Shown here piece by piece: positions 26,585-36,400 of a DNA stretch of 64,000 nt. The DNA comes from Spirosoma sordidisoli (GTDB taxonomy: Bacteria > Bacteroidota > Bacteroidia > Cytophagales > Spirosomataceae). A program made the translations under genes and the position numbers. The DNA lies in NCBI RefSeq assembly GCF_004138325.1, contig NZ_SBLB01000008.1, forward strand, positions 248,001 through 312,000. Reading direction: 5' to 3'. The notes beneath the pieces are model-generated. The model saw only the letters and a program-made list of their open reading frames with translations, was not told where the DNA came from and ran no database searches. Numbering within the stretch: the stretch's first letter is position 1; every line of letters starts with the position of its first letter.

Positions 26585-26983
26585 ATGACCAAGCAAATTG
26601 TTTATACCGATAAGGCCCCGGCACCCATCGGGCCCTATAGCCAGGCGATTCTCGTGAAGCCGGCAGCCGGGGGCGGAACCCTGTATGTATCAGGCCAGGT
26701 AGCCATTGAGCTGGCTCCGCTGGGCGACATCCGGGCCGAAACCCGGAAGGTAATGGAGAACATCGGGACTATTCTGCAGGCGGCCGGGCTCTCGTACAGT
26801 AACATCGTCAAAACGAGCATCTTCGTAAAAGACATGAACAACTTCGCAGCCATCAACGAGGTGTACGGCGAGTTTTTCGCCGGTGATGCCGATTCGCCCT
26901 ACCACCCCGCCCGCGAAACCGTTGAAGTGGCCCGCCTGCCCAAAGATGTAAACGTCGAAATCTCTGTCATTGCTGTTGACTAA
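26585..26983 (+). CDS. ridA: RidA family enamine/imine deaminase
   Basis: A 132-residue member of the YjgF/YER057c/RidA family, which hydrolyses reactive enamine and imine intermediates such as those released by threonine dehydratase. Family motifs are KAPAPIGPYSQAI, GGTLYVSGQVA, SNIVKTSIFVKDMNNF and the C-terminal PARETVEVARLPKDVNVEISVIAV, which contains the conserved arginine R115 that binds the substrate carboxylate. The frame is open further upstream, but the ATG at 26585 gives the family length. The upstream -33/-7 promoter agrees with this. gltX follows on the same strand. Confidence 0.93.
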   Translation: MTKQIVYTDKAPAPIGPYSQAILVKPAAGGGTLYVSGQVAIELAPLGDIRAETRKVMENIGTILQAAGLSYSNIVKTSIFVKDMNNFAAINEVYGEFFAGDADSPYHPARETVEVARLPKDVNVEISVIAVD

Positions 26984-27073
26984 CTAGAGGATATATCCAA
27001 CGAGCCGAATCAGGCTGGCCTTGCGGCTGGTTCCGGTTGTCTGGCTGTTATGTCTTCCTCCCCACTATATATC

Positions 27074-28606
27074 ATGTCAAAACCTGTTCGCGTACGGTTT
27101 GCACCCAGCCCTACTGGCCCGCTGCACATTGGTGGGGTGCGTACCGCACTCTATAATTATTTATTTGCCCGCAAGATGGGGGGCCAGATGCTGCTCCGCA
27201 TTGAAGATACCGACCAGAATCGGTTCGTGCCGGGTGCGGAACAATACATTCTCGATGCCCTGGCCTGGGCAGGTATCCAGATCGACGAAGGCCAGGGCGT
27301 TGGCGGGCCACACGCGCCCTACCGCCAGTCAGAACGGCGCGACCTATACCAGCAGGAGGCCCGGCGGCTGGTCGACGAGGGCAAAGCCTACTATGCCTTC
27401 GACACGGCCGACGAGCTGGATGCCATGCGCCAGCGGCTCGAAGCCGCCAACGCACCCGCGGCCCAGTACAACGCCATTACGCGGATGCAGATGCGTAACT
27501 CGCTTACTCTGAAGGCCGACGAGGTTCGCGCCCGCATCGACGCTGGCGAGCCGCACGTGATCCGGCTCAAGACCCCCCGCAAGGAAGAAGTGCGGCTCAA
27601 CGACCTGATCCGGGGCTGGGTCAATGTCCACTCGTCGGCTATCGATGATAAGGTGCTGCTGAAGTCAGATGGTCTGCCTACCTACCACCTGGCCAACATC
27701 GTCGATGATCACCTGATGGGCATCACCCACGTGATCCGGGGCGAAGAGTGGCTGCCGTCGGCTCCGCTGCACGTGCTGCTGTACCGGTACCTGGGCTGGG
27801 AAGATACCATGCCGCAGTTTGCTCACCTGCCGCTGCTGCTCAAGCCCGAGGGCAACGGAAAACTCAGCAAGCGCGACGCCGACCTGGGTGGCTTCCCGAT
27901 TTTCCCGCTGCAATGGACCGACCCCGTTACGGGACAGGTGGCACGTGGGTTCCGGGAAGATGGCTACCTGCCCGAAGCGACTATCAACTTTCTGGCCCTG
28001 CTGGGCTGGAACCCCGGTACCGAGCAGGAGCTGTTCACGATGGATGAGCTGATTGCCAGCTTCGATCTTGCCCAGGTCCACAAAGCCGGTGCGCGCTTCG
28101 ATATCCAGAAAGCGCAATGGTTCAACCACCAGTATATCCGGCTCCGCCCCGACGCCGAGCTGGCCCCCGCCGTTCAGCAGCAGGCCGAAGCCGCCGGATA
28201 CGACTGTCCGCCCGAAAAAGCCGAGAAGATTGTGGCCCTGCTGAAAGGCCGTGTCAACTTCGCCCACGAAATCTACGGTGAAGCCGCCACGATCTTCAAT
28301 GCGCCTGCTACCTACGACGAAGCCATCGTGGCTGCCAAATGGAACGACGATGCCATCCGGGCCGCTACGGCCTTCTACGACGCGCTGCTGACGTATGCGG
28401 GCCCGTTTGTGGCCGACGACATCAAGCATCTGCTGGCCGACACCATGACCCAGGCGGGTATCAAGCAGGGGAAAATTATGCAGGCCATGCGCGTAGCCCT
28501 GACCGGTTCAGGCGCCGGGCCGGACCTGATGCTGACGATGGAAATCATCGGAAAAGACGAAACCGTTAGTCGGCTGAAGCAGGCTCTGCAAACGCTGGCG
28601 CGGTAG
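27074..28606 (+). CDS. gltX: Glutamyl-tRNA synthetase
   Basis: This class I synthetase charges tRNA-Glu with glutamate in the cytoplasm. The HIGH-type motif is HIGG in PSPTGPLHIGGVRTALYNYLFAR, and the KMSKS-type motif is KLSKRDADLGGF. The C-terminal half forms the anticodon-binding helical region. From the ATG at 27074 the protein has 510 residues and starts MSKPVRVRFAPSP, as usual for the family. An ATG at 27050 would add eight residues. A strong intrinsic terminator follows at 28617. The discriminating type cannot be judged without comparison. Confidence 0.95.
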   Translation: MSKPVRVRFAPSPTGPLHIGGVRTALYNYLFARKMGGQMLLRIEDTDQNRFVPGAEQYILDALAWAGIQIDEGQGVGGPHAPYRQSERRDLYQQEARRLVDEGKAYYAFDTADELDAMRQRLEAANAPAAQYNAITRMQMRNSLTLKADEVRARIDAGEPHVIRLKTPRKEEVRLNDLIRGWVNVHSSAIDDKVLLKSDGLPTYHLANIVDDHLMGITHVIRGEEWLPSAPLHVLLYRYLGWEDTMPQFAHLPLLLKPEGNGKLSKRDADLGGFPIFPLQWTDPVTGQVARGFREDGYLPEATINFLALLGWNPGTEQELFTMDELIASFDLAQVHKAGARFDIQKAQWFNHQYIRLRPDAELAPAVQQQAEAAGYDCPPEKAEKIVALLKGRVNFAHEIYGEAATIFNAPATYDEAIVAAKWNDDAIRAATAFYDALLTYAGPFVADDIKHLLADTMTQAGIKQGKIMQAMRVALTGSGAGPDLMLTMEIIGKDETVSRLKQALQTLAR

Positions 28607-28616
28607 ATTGCCTCAC

Positions 28617-28652
28617 GGGGGTGAGCGGAAACTAACCCTCACCCCCTTTTTT
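28617..28652 (+). terminator. Intrinsic terminator of gltX
   Basis: A 9-bp stem GGGGGTGAG/CTCACCCCC with a 12-nt loop is followed directly by six Ts, 11 bp after the gltX stop. Confidence 0.85.
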
Positions 28653-28687
28653 CAGTTGTATACAAATTGGCAACGCATCACCCGGCT

Positions 28688-28981
28688 ATGGCTAAGAAAA
28701 AACCCAACCCCGACGAAAACGAAAAACCCCGCGTTCATAAAGAACTGGAAGGGTTCGACATTCAGATCAACTCGTTCGGTGAAATCACGACGAGCTTCGA
28801 TATTGATCGTATCAACCAGTTTCTGAACCGGACCGTCGACGATAAGAAGCTGCGGCACCGAACTGACCTCAACCTGAAGGGCGATCCGCAGGCCGACGAT
28901 GCCGATGAGAAAACCAAAGACGATGACACCCTCTTCGACGAGTCGGATAACGACCTGCCCGACGACATCAATACCCGCTAG
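28688..28981 (+). CDS. Small acidic conserved hypothetical protein
   Basis: A 97-residue hydrophilic protein with a basic N-terminus (AKKKPNPDEN) and a strongly acidic tail (DDADEKTKDDDTLFDESDNDLPDD). The central segment FDIQINSFGEITTSFDIDRINQFLNRTVDDKKL looks like the folded part. No signal peptide or membrane segment is seen. I do not recognise a named family; its position after gltX and before a terminator supports a real, separately transcribed gene. An ATG 21 bp upstream is possible, but the chosen one gives a compact start. Confidence 0.72.
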   Translation: MAKKKPNPDENEKPRVHKELEGFDIQINSFGEITTSFDIDRINQFLNRTVDDKKLRHRTDLNLKGDPQADDADEKTKDDDTLFDESDNDLPDDINTR

Positions 28982-29016
28982 GCTACCTGACCAGGTCATC
29001 GTATAAACGCATACTC

Positions 29017-29059
29017 AAAAAAGTCCGACTGGCGAAAATGCCCGGTTGGACTTTTTTTT
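29017..29059 (+). terminator. Intrinsic terminator
   Basis: The stem AAAAAAGTCC...GGACTTTTTT with a GC-rich inner part and some G-U pairs ends in eight Ts, 36 bp after the small acidic gene. Confidence 0.8.
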
Positions 29060-29149
29060 GGCCGTTAGTCAGAAATATCACCGACCAAATGCGCAGCTTT
29101 CTGTAGTTTTCGTCCATAGATGACCGAGACCTGAAACTAATTAACGCAC

Positions 29150-29926
29150 ATGTACTCTCACGAAATCGACTACAAAATCATCGGCGAAGACATCCAGATC
29201 GTCGAAATCGAACTTGACCCGAACGAAACCGTCATTGCCGAAGCAGGCTCGATGCTGTATATGGAAGACGGCATCCAGTTCGAAACCAAAATGGGCGACG
29301 GCTCGCAGCCGGACCAGGGGCTTATGGGCAAGCTGTTTCAGGCCGGCTCGCGGTTGCTCACGGGGGAGTCGCTGTTCATGACGCACTTCACCAACCGGGG
29401 CAACGGCAAGCGGAAGGTAACCTTCGCGGCTCCTTATCCCGGCACGGTTATGCCGCTGAACCTGGCCAACATATTTGGCAATACCATTATCGTACAGAAA
29501 GACGCGTTTTTGTGTGCGGCCCTTGGCACCCGGCTTAGTATTCACCTCAACCAGAAACTGGGGGCCGGCTTCTTCGGGGGTGAGGGGTTCATTCTTCAGA
29601 AAGTACAGGGCGACGGGATGGCGTTCATCCACGCCGGTGGCGTCGTTATCGAGCGGACGCTGAATAACGAGCTGCTCCGCGTCGACACGGGCTGCGTAGT
29701 GGGTTTCGAGCCGAGCGTGAGCTTCGACATTCAGCGGTCGGGCGGGCTTAAAAGTATGATTTTTGGCGGTGAGGGCTTATTTTTGGCTACCCTGCGCGGC
29801 TCAGGCAAAGTCTGGATTCAGAGCATGCCGATCTCGAAACTGGTTCAGCGGTTATCGCCGGGTGGTGGACAGGCCAACAAGGAAAGCGGCTCAGTGCTAG
29901 GCCAGCTGGGCGGACTGCTGGATTGA
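29150..29926 (+). CDS. TIGR00266 / AIM24 family protein
   Basis: The 258-residue protein belongs to the TIGR00266 (AIM24-like) family, built of glycine-rich beta-strands with a tryptophan-RNA-binding-attenuator-like fold. Motifs include IVEIELDPNETVIAEAGSM, ESLFMTHFTNRG, GLKSMIFGGEGLFLATLRGSGKVWIQSMPI. The bacterial function is unknown; the yeast homologue acts in mitochondrial inner-membrane organisation. No signal peptide is seen. It is flanked upstream by a terminator and downstream by an inverted repeat, so it is probably a single-gene transcript or continues weakly into the next gene. Confidence 0.9.
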   Translation: MYSHEIDYKIIGEDIQIVEIELDPNETVIAEAGSMLYMEDGIQFETKMGDGSQPDQGLMGKLFQAGSRLLTGESLFMTHFTNRGNGKRKVTFAAPYPGTVMPLNLANIFGNTIIVQKDAFLCAALGTRLSIHLNQKLGAGFFGGEGFILQKVQGDGMAFIHAGGVVIERTLNNELLRVDTGCVVGFEPSVSFDIQRSGGLKSMIFGGEGLFLATLRGSGKVWIQSMPISKLVQRLSPGGGQANKESGSVLGQLGGLLD

Positions 29927-29946
29927 ACAAACTTTACGCAGATAAT

Positions 29947-29993
29947 GTATACTGATCAACAGACGATGAGTTATTGTCACCTGATCAGTATAC
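29947..29993. terminator. Inverted repeat, terminator or attenuator
   Basis: Perfect 12-bp arms GTATACTGATCA (29947-29958) and TGATCAGTATAC (29982-29993) flank a 23-nt loop in the 79-bp gap between two same-strand genes. No T-tract follows. Confidence 0.5.
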
Positions 29994-30005
29994 CTCAATA
30001 AAGCT

Positions 30006-30296
30006 ATGGAAGTCATTTGCACGAACGATAAGTTTCCGGCACCGGTGCTGGCCTTTTATGCCGAGTTTGGCATACAGACCCCCAAGCAGGATCAACTCTA
30101 CACGATCCGGCAGGTGAAGCGCCACACCACTGGCGACACGGGCGTCCTGCTGAACGAGATTCAGAACCCCGATGTACCGGTGAAACATCCGGTTATGGGT
30201 GAGGTCTGGTTTGAGCCTACCTTCAACATCAACCGCTTTGCTACGCTGCTCGGCCAGCCTGTGCGGCAGGAAGAACTCGAAGACGTAAACGCCTAA
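30006..30296 (+). CDS. Small conserved hypothetical protein
   Basis: A 96-residue protein, MEVICTNDKFPAPVLAFYAE at its start, without signal peptide or membrane segment. It alternates short strands and turns (QLYTIRQVKRHTTGDTGVLLNEIQNP), with a C-terminal amphipathic stretch RFATLLGQPVRQEELED. I do not recognise the family. The segment GVLLNEIQNPDVP followed by EVWFEPTFNINRF resembles short phage- or host-derived SH3-like modules, but this is weak. A 12-bp terminator-like hairpin follows 17 bp after the stop codon. Confidence 0.68.
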   Translation: MEVICTNDKFPAPVLAFYAEFGIQTPKQDQLYTIRQVKRHTTGDTGVLLNEIQNPDVPVKHPVMGEVWFEPTFNINRFATLLGQPVRQEELEDVNA

Positions 30297-30313
30297 TTAC
30301 CGTTCTGACGGGT

Positions 30314-30354
30314 GTCGGGCGGGTAAGCTGTGTTCTGCAGCCTACCCGCCCGAC
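30314..30354 (+). terminator. Terminator hairpin
   Basis: Perfect 12-bp stem GTCGGGCGGGTA/TACCCGCCCGAC with a 17-nt loop, 17 bp after the preceding gene; no T-tract. Confidence 0.65.
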
Positions 30355-30392
30355 TGCGTTTCGGACAAACCATAAGGACCAGGTCGTCGGAT

Positions 30393-30741
30393 GTAGAGAC
30401 GCGACCGCGACGGCGGCCCGGCCTTCGCGTCCCATACGCGACAGCAACAAAACCATCCGGACAAGAGACGAAACCATCCGGACAGGAGACGCAAAGGCCG
30501 GGCCGCCGGGCGGTTGCGTCTCTACGCTTCACCTCTCACCGTGGTACGTGTCCCCACGGACCACATACGCGACAGGAGACAAAACCATCCGGCCAGGAGA
30601 CGCAAAGGCCGGGCCGCCGGGCGGTTGCGTCTCTACACCGTGGTCCGTGTCCCCACGGACCACATGCGCGACAGCAACAAAACCATCCGGACAGGAAACG
30701 CCAGCCATCCGGGCAGGAGACGCAAAGGGTTGCGTCTCTAC
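30393..30741. repeat. Cluster of composite palindromic repeats (modules A, B and spacer)
   Basis: Three full module A copies (30393-30433 inverted, 30486-30525, 30597-30636) and one short copy (30717-30741) lie here. They alternate with two module B palindromes (30541-30564, 30640-30663). Spacers of the type CGACAGCAACAAAACCATCC recur between them at about 30438, 30570 and 30668. The cluster fills the 454-bp gap between the small hypothetical gene and mscS. Reading frames through it are translations of the repeat and not genes. Confidence 0.8.
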
Positions 30742-30750
30742 GTGGCAGCG

Positions 30751-31857
30751 CTACGCTTTGGGCTTCAGCTCTTCGCTGAGCATCAGGCGGGTCTGGGGCA
30801 AACTCTGCGGGTATTCATCCCGGACAAACGCAATGAGCTGCTCGCGTAGGTAACAACGCAGGTCGAAAGCCGATGGCGCATCGCGGGCCGATACGAGCAC
30901 CCGTACTACGATACAGGTTGGCTGGGTGTCCGTCACCTGAACGGCAAACGAATCGCCACTCCAGAGCGGGTTAGCCTCGGTCAGTTCGCGGGCTTTCTCC
31001 CGGATTCTGTCGACCGGTACGTTATAATCCAGGTAGAGAAAGACAGAGCCGGTGATAGACGCGTCGGAGCGGGTCCAGTTTTCGAAGGGTGTTTCAACGA
31101 AATAGGTGATGGGCAGAATGAGCCGACGACGGTCCCAGAGCCGTACAATAACGCTGGTCAGGTTAATTTCTTCAATGCGCCCCCACTCCTTTTCGACCAC
31201 TACCGCATCGTCGAGCCGGATCTGCTGGTTGAAAGCGATCTGAACCCCGGCCAGCAAGTTGGCCAGCGTTTTCTGGGCCGCAAAACCAATCAGGACCGAA
31301 ACCACCCCGGCCGACGTCAGCACACTCAGGCCCACTTTACGACTACCCTGGAAGGCGATCAGCAGCAGCGAGGTACCAATGATCACCACCCCAATGGCCA
31401 GTATCCGGCGGGCAAAGCGAACCTGCGTCACAAACTTGCGCTGCGACAGGTTCACATCCTGGGTGGTGTCATACTGCCGAATCAGAAACAGCTCCCCAAA
31501 CTTGAGCAACTGCACCGCCAGCCACGTACTCGCCACCAGAAACAGCACCTCGGCCGACTTATCAGCCACGGGATGCCGACGCAGAAAACGCGCCGACTGA
31601 ATATTGGTGGCCAGCAAAAAAAACAACGAGGGCACAAACACCCAGAACGCCCAGCGCACGTGCGTACGCAGCAGAAGCAGCGTCTTAAACGACCGGCGCC
31701 GGTTCACAAACCGAATTGTCTGCGTCACAACCAAATTGACCGCCAGCCCCAGCAGGACGGCCGAAACAAGCAGCACCCACCCCGACAAATCACGATTTGG
31801 CTGGTAGCCTGCCCACCGGATCAGGGCGCGGATCCACGTTTCAAGTTGTTGTAGCAT
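30751..31857 (-). CDS. MscS-family mechanosensitive ion channel
   Basis: The 368-residue inner-membrane protein has about four N-terminal hydrophobic segments and then the MscS pore helix and beta domain: SVLTSAGVVSVLIGFAAQKTLANLLAGVQIAFNQQIRLDDAVVVEKEWGRIEEINLTSVIVRLWDRRRLILP. Channels of this family open under membrane tension and release osmolytes on hypo-osmotic shock. The C-terminal alpha/beta vestibule follows (SVFLYLDYNVPVDRIREKARELTE). Gene orientation is opposite to the preceding small gene, and the repeat cluster lies immediately at its 3' end, 10 bp from the stop. Confidence 0.9.
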   Translation of the reverse strand: MLQQLETWIRALIRWAGYQPNRDLSGWVLLVSAVLLGLAVNLVVTQTIRFVNRRRSFKTLLLLRTHVRWAFWVFVPSLFFLLATNIQSARFLRRHPVADKSAEVLFLVASTWLAVQLLKFGELFLIRQYDTTQDVNLSQRKFVTQVRFARRILAIGVVIIGTSLLLIAFQGSRKVGLSVLTSAGVVSVLIGFAAQKTLANLLAGVQIAFNQQIRLDDAVVVEKEWGRIEEINLTSVIVRLWDRRRLILPITYFVETPFENWTRSDASITGSVFLYLDYNVPVDRIREKARELTEANPLWSGDSFAVQVTDTQPTCIVVRVLVSARDAPSAFDLRCYLREQLIAFVRDEYPQSLPQTRLMLSEELKPKA

Positions 31858-31872
31858 GGCGCAAAAATAACA

Positions 31873-31906
31873 AGACCTAAAAGGTTTCTCAGAACCTTTT
31901 AGGTCT
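31873..31906 (-). terminator. Terminator of the DUF1501 operon
   Basis: Perfect 14-bp stem AGACCTAAAAGGTT with a 6-nt loop between the DUF1501 gene end and the mscS start on the same strand. Its T/A-rich arms can supply a T-run. Confidence 0.8.
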
Positions 31907-31974
31907 ATTAACTCGGTTTACGGATTACCGAGCGCGTTAATAAGCGCCGGATTGTGGCCATACGACCCTGTTTG

Positions 31975-33426
31975 TCAGGCCAGTAATGGCTTTACTACCT
32001 TACCATGTACATCGGTCAGGCGATACCGGCGCCCCTGGCTCTTGAACGTCAGTTTTTCGTGATCGACCCCCAGCAGATGCAATACGGTCGCCTGGAAATC
32101 GTGAACATGAACGGGCTGGTTGACCACGTTGTAGCCAAAATCGTCGGTTTGGCCGTAGACCATTCCTTTTTTCACACCGGCCCCGGCCATCCAGATCGAG
32201 AAAGCGCGCGGGTGGTGGTCGCGGCCGTAGTTGTCGCGGGTGAGTTTACCCTGCGAGTAGGCGCCCCGCCCGAACTCACCCCCCCAGATAACCAGCGTAT
32301 CGTCGAGCAGGCCGCGTTGTTTGAGGTCCATAATGAGCGCGGCCGATGGCTGATCAACGCTTTTTGTCTGGATCTTGATGTCGTTGGGCAGGTTACCGTG
32401 CTGATCCCAGCCCTGGTGATACAGCTGAACGAACTTAACGTCTTTCTCGATCAGCTTGCGGGCCAGCAGGCAGTTGGCAGCAAACGTTCCCGGCTTCCGG
32501 CTGTCGGGCCCGTACATGTCGAAGATATAGTCCGGTTCTTTCGAGATATCGAGCGTTTCGGGTACGGAGGTCTGCATCCGGTAGGCCATTTCGTACTGAG
32601 CCATCCGGTTGTTAATTTCGGGATCGAGCACGTGTTTGAACTGCTCCTGGTGCATCTTACCGAGGTAATCGAGCATCCGGCGCCGGCTGGTTTTGTCGAT
32701 ACCGGGCGGGTTATTGAGGTAGTAGACCGGGTCAGGGCCCGACCGAAACACGACGCCCTGATGCACCGACGGCAAAAAGCCATTGCTCCAGAGTTTAGCG
32801 TAGAGTGGCTGGTCACCGTCACGCCCTTTGCTGAGCAGTACCACAAACGCCGGCAGGTTCTGGTTGTCGGAACCCAGCCCGTAACTGATCCACGACCCAA
32901 AACTGGGCCGACCGGCCTGCTGACTTCCCGTCTGAAAAAACGTAACGGCGGGGTCGTGGTTAATGGCCTCGGTATGCATCGACTTGATAAACGTCAGGTC
33001 TGACGCGATACGGGCCGTATGGGGCAGGAGTTCGCTGATGGTCATCTGCCCGGGGCCGTAGGTAGCAAATTTGTATTTCGACGCAGCCAGCGGAAACCGG
33101 CTCTGGCCAGCGGTCATCCCCGTCAGGCGCTGCCCTTTCCGAACCGACTCGGGCAGGTCCTGCCCCCACATGGCTTCGAGCCGCGGCTTGTAATCGAACA
33201 GTTCGAGCTGCGACGGCGCCCCACTCTGAAACAGGTAGATCACCCGCTTCACTTTGGGCGCAAAATGCGGCTTACCCACGGCCGGATTCTCGCCCGCTGA
33301 CGTACCGCCGAACAGATTGGCCGGGTTCAGCAACGACGCCAGCGCAATGGTCCCTAACCCCGCGCTGCTCTGCCCCAAAAAGGTTCGGCGGCTCAGCTGA
33401 TCATGCAATTGGTCCTGAATATCCAT
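31975..33426 (-). CDS. DUF1501 family protein (sulfatase-like fold), Tat-exported
   Basis: A 483-residue protein with a twin-arginine leader S12-R-R-T-F-L-G and the DUF1501 domain: RVIYLFQSGAPSQLELFDYKP, GSWISYGLGSDNQNLPAFVVL, LVIWGGEFGRGAYSQGKLTRDNYGRDHHPRAFSIWMAGAGVK and HDFQATVLHLLGVDH. The family has the alkaline-phosphatase/sulfatase fold and is abundant in Planctomycetes and some Bacteroidota, where it is coupled with DUF1553/cytochrome proteins. The activity is unproven. The DUF1553 gene is upstream on the same strand (55-bp gap), as in other genomes. A terminator follows. Confidence 0.9.
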   Translation of the reverse strand: MDIQDQLHDQLSRRTFLGQSSAGLGTIALASLLNPANLFGGTSAGENPAVGKPHFAPKVKRVIYLFQSGAPSQLELFDYKPRLEAMWGQDLPESVRKGQRLTGMTAGQSRFPLAASKYKFATYGPGQMTISELLPHTARIASDLTFIKSMHTEAINHDPAVTFFQTGSQQAGRPSFGSWISYGLGSDNQNLPAFVVLLSKGRDGDQPLYAKLWSNGFLPSVHQGVVFRSGPDPVYYLNNPPGIDKTSRRRMLDYLGKMHQEQFKHVLDPEINNRMAQYEMAYRMQTSVPETLDISKEPDYIFDMYGPDSRKPGTFAANCLLARKLIEKDVKFVQLYHQGWDQHGNLPNDIKIQTKSVDQPSAALIMDLKQRGLLDDTLVIWGGEFGRGAYSQGKLTRDNYGRDHHPRAFSIWMAGAGVKKGMVYGQTDDFGYNVVNQPVHVHDFQATVLHLLGVDHEKLTFKSQGRRYRLTDVHGKVVKPLLA

Positions 33427-33481
33427 AGTATGAGATGGCGCCGGATCGGCCAGTTTCGTACAGCCTCCGGACCGCTGGCTT

Positions 33482-36400
33482 TTACCGTTTTATAATCGCT
33501 TCGTCGAAATTCATAATCGTACTCGCTACCACCGTCAGAGCGGCCAGTTCGGCCGGGTTCTGCGCTTTGTCGAGCGGGTATTCGCCAACCGACAGCAGTT
33601 CCCTGGCGCGGCTGGGGTTCTTCCGGAAATCAGCCAGCTCTTCGTCGTACAGCTGTTGCATCAGCGCAAGCTCGCCAGATCGGGGCTGCCGGCTGACTAC
33701 GGCTTTGAAGCACTCGCTGATGGCCTGCTCGGTTGTTGTTCCGGTGCCTGCTTTCTTCTGCGCCAGTACCCGGGCCGCTTCCACAAACTGCGGATCGTTC
33801 AGGGTGACCAGCGCCTGCAGGGGCGTGCTGGTCTTTTGCCGTTTTACGATGCAGGTATGTCGTTCAGCCGCATCGAAATTAAGCATCATAGGCGGGGGCG
33901 AACTCCGTTTCCAGATCGTATACATCGAGCGCCGGTACAGACTGTCGCCGTGGTTTTGCACATAGCTTACCGTGTTTCGGGTGGCCAGAGCCTCCCAGAT
34001 ACCCGACGGCTGGTAGGGCCGGACGCTCGGGCCGCCAACCCGCCGGTTTAGCAGACCACTAGCGGCCAGTGCGTTATCGCGCACCTGCTCGGCGCTCATC
34101 CGGTAGCTCGGGCCGCGCGTCAGAAAGGTGTTATCCTGATCGATCTCGCGGACCTTCTCCGACGTTACCGACGACTGCCGATACGTAGCCGACATGACGA
34201 CCAGCTTGTGCAGGGCTTTCATGTTCCAGCGGTCTGACGCGGGCCCGCTTCCTTCGCGGAATCGTATGGCCAGCCAGTCGAGTAATTCCGGATGGCTTGG
34301 GAGAGCGCCCTGGTTGCCGAAGTCGTCGCTGTTTCTGGCCAGCCCTTGCCCGAAATACTGCTGCCAGACCCGGTTCACCACAACGCGGCTAAAGAGCGGA
34401 TTCTCGGGCATCAACAGCCACTGAGCCAGACCCAGCCGGTTCTTGGGCATATCGTTCGGCATCGGCTCGAGACTGTGCAGCACGTTGGGCGTTACCACCT
34501 CGCCGGGGGCATCGTAGGCCCCCCGCTTCAGCAGGTGAGTTACCCGCGGTACCGACCGCTCCTGCATGACCATAACCTGATCCTGGTTGGTATACAGCAT
34601 CAGTTCTTCGCCCCGTAGCTGCATCGCTTTGGCATATTCGGACCGGTACACCGGATCCTGCGCCGTTACGTAATACGTATACAGCCCCGCCCGCTGAGCG
34701 GCCGTCCGTTGCGAGTCTGGCGTACGGAGTGCGGCCGCCAACGCGTCGGGCTGGCCAGCCAGTTTGGGCATTTCGATCGGAGTCAGGCAGCGATCGTAGA
34801 TGCGAAGCTCATCGACCGCAAAATCCTTGTAAAAATAGTCGTGCATCCGCCCCACATAGAACGCATGCTGAGCCCAGTGAGTCCGGTCTTTCCCATACAC
34901 CATGCTGTGGATCAGGTTATCGGCGATGACCCGGGTACGCATGGGTTTACCATTCAGGTATACCGTAATTCCATCAGCGCGGCCCATGCCGTTGTAGGCG
35001 AAAGCTACCTGAAACCACTGGCGAACCGGCACTTTCTCGACCGACTCAAGATCGATAGCGTTGGCAGGCCATACGTGGCTGAAGGTCAGCTTGAGCCGTC
35101 CGTCGGCGAGCAGGTCAAGTTGATAGCCACGCTGGCCATCCATCGGACCGGTCGTGCGACCCATAAGGGTGAGCGCCATGTTGGGCTTGGCCAGGTTAAA
35201 CCAGCTGCTCACCGTAAACGGCTGATTCTGCTCGAAAGCGCCGAAATTCCACGGTAACTCGATAAAGCTGTCGCCGGGCAGAAAACGAGCCTTACCGAAG
35301 CGCCCCGCCACCGCATAGGGAACTTTGTCGGGGTCGCCCCCGAGCCGGGCCGGCAGGGTGTCGTTGACCGTATTGGCGAATGCGTTTCGGGGGTCTTTCC
35401 AGAGTTCTTCTTTAGTTTTTCGTTTGGCTTCCGGTTTGGCTTCCGCCTTTTTCGATTTACCCCGGGCCTCGTCGGCTTTCCGTTTCGCTTCCTCGAGCTT
35501 TTTCTTTTCGGCCTGGGCTTTTACAAACGCGCTGATATCGGTCCGGTCGGCTTCGTCGAAGGTGTAATGCGCGATCAGGCCCGAATCGGCCGACGACAGC
35601 GGTTGCTGCCGGGCTTTGCTGAGCCATTGCCCAAAACGCTGCTGGTAATCGGAGCGGTTCGGATTAATTTTTTGCCGGATCGGTGTCAGCTTTTCGCGGA
35701 TAAATTTCAGTTTGGCTTCCGTTTCGGGTTTGGTCAGGGTAATGGTCGGCGCGGCTTCGCCATTGTACGGAATCTGCCCCCGGTCGTTGTTGCTGTTGAA
35801 GAACGCAAACAGCGAATAATAGTCCTTCTGGCTGATAGGGTCGTACTTATGATCGTGGCAACGAGCACACTCGACGGTTAGCCCCAGCATGGCTTTGCCG
35901 AAGGTATTGGTCCGGTCGGCGACGTATTCGACCCGGTACTCTTCGTCTACGATACCCCCTTCCTGGCTTTGCTGGTGATTTCGGTTGAACGCTGTTGCGA
36001 TGAGCCGTTCGCGCCGTTCGGCCTCGCTTTTCGGCGCGGGCAACAGGTCGCCGGCCAGCTGCCAGGTAATGAACCGGTCGAAACTCAGATTCCGGTTATA
36101 GGCCCGGATAACCCAGTCGCGGTACGGCCACATGGTACGAAGCCCGTCGTCCTGATAGCCATGGGTGTCGGCATAGCGAGCTACGTCGAGCCACTCAACA
36201 GCCTGCCGTTCGCCGTAATGAGGGCTTTTAAGCAGCCGGTTCACCACCTTCTCGTAGGCATTGGGGCTTTTATCGGCCAGAAAGGCATCGACCTCCGCCG
36301 GTGTGGGCGGCAGGCCGGTCAGGTCCAGCGTTACCCGCCGAATGAGGGTGGTTTTGTCGGCTTCGGGCGCCGGACTCAGTTTTTTCTCGCGTTGTTTGGC

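Noticed and set aside
30393..30741. CRISPR array
   Set aside because: Repeat units are palindromic modules with near-constant spacers rather than unique spacers, and no cas gene is present.
30330..30853. Overlapping reading frames with repeated RPGRRAVASL-type peptides
   Set aside because: These are translations of the tandem palindromic repeats, not protein genes.
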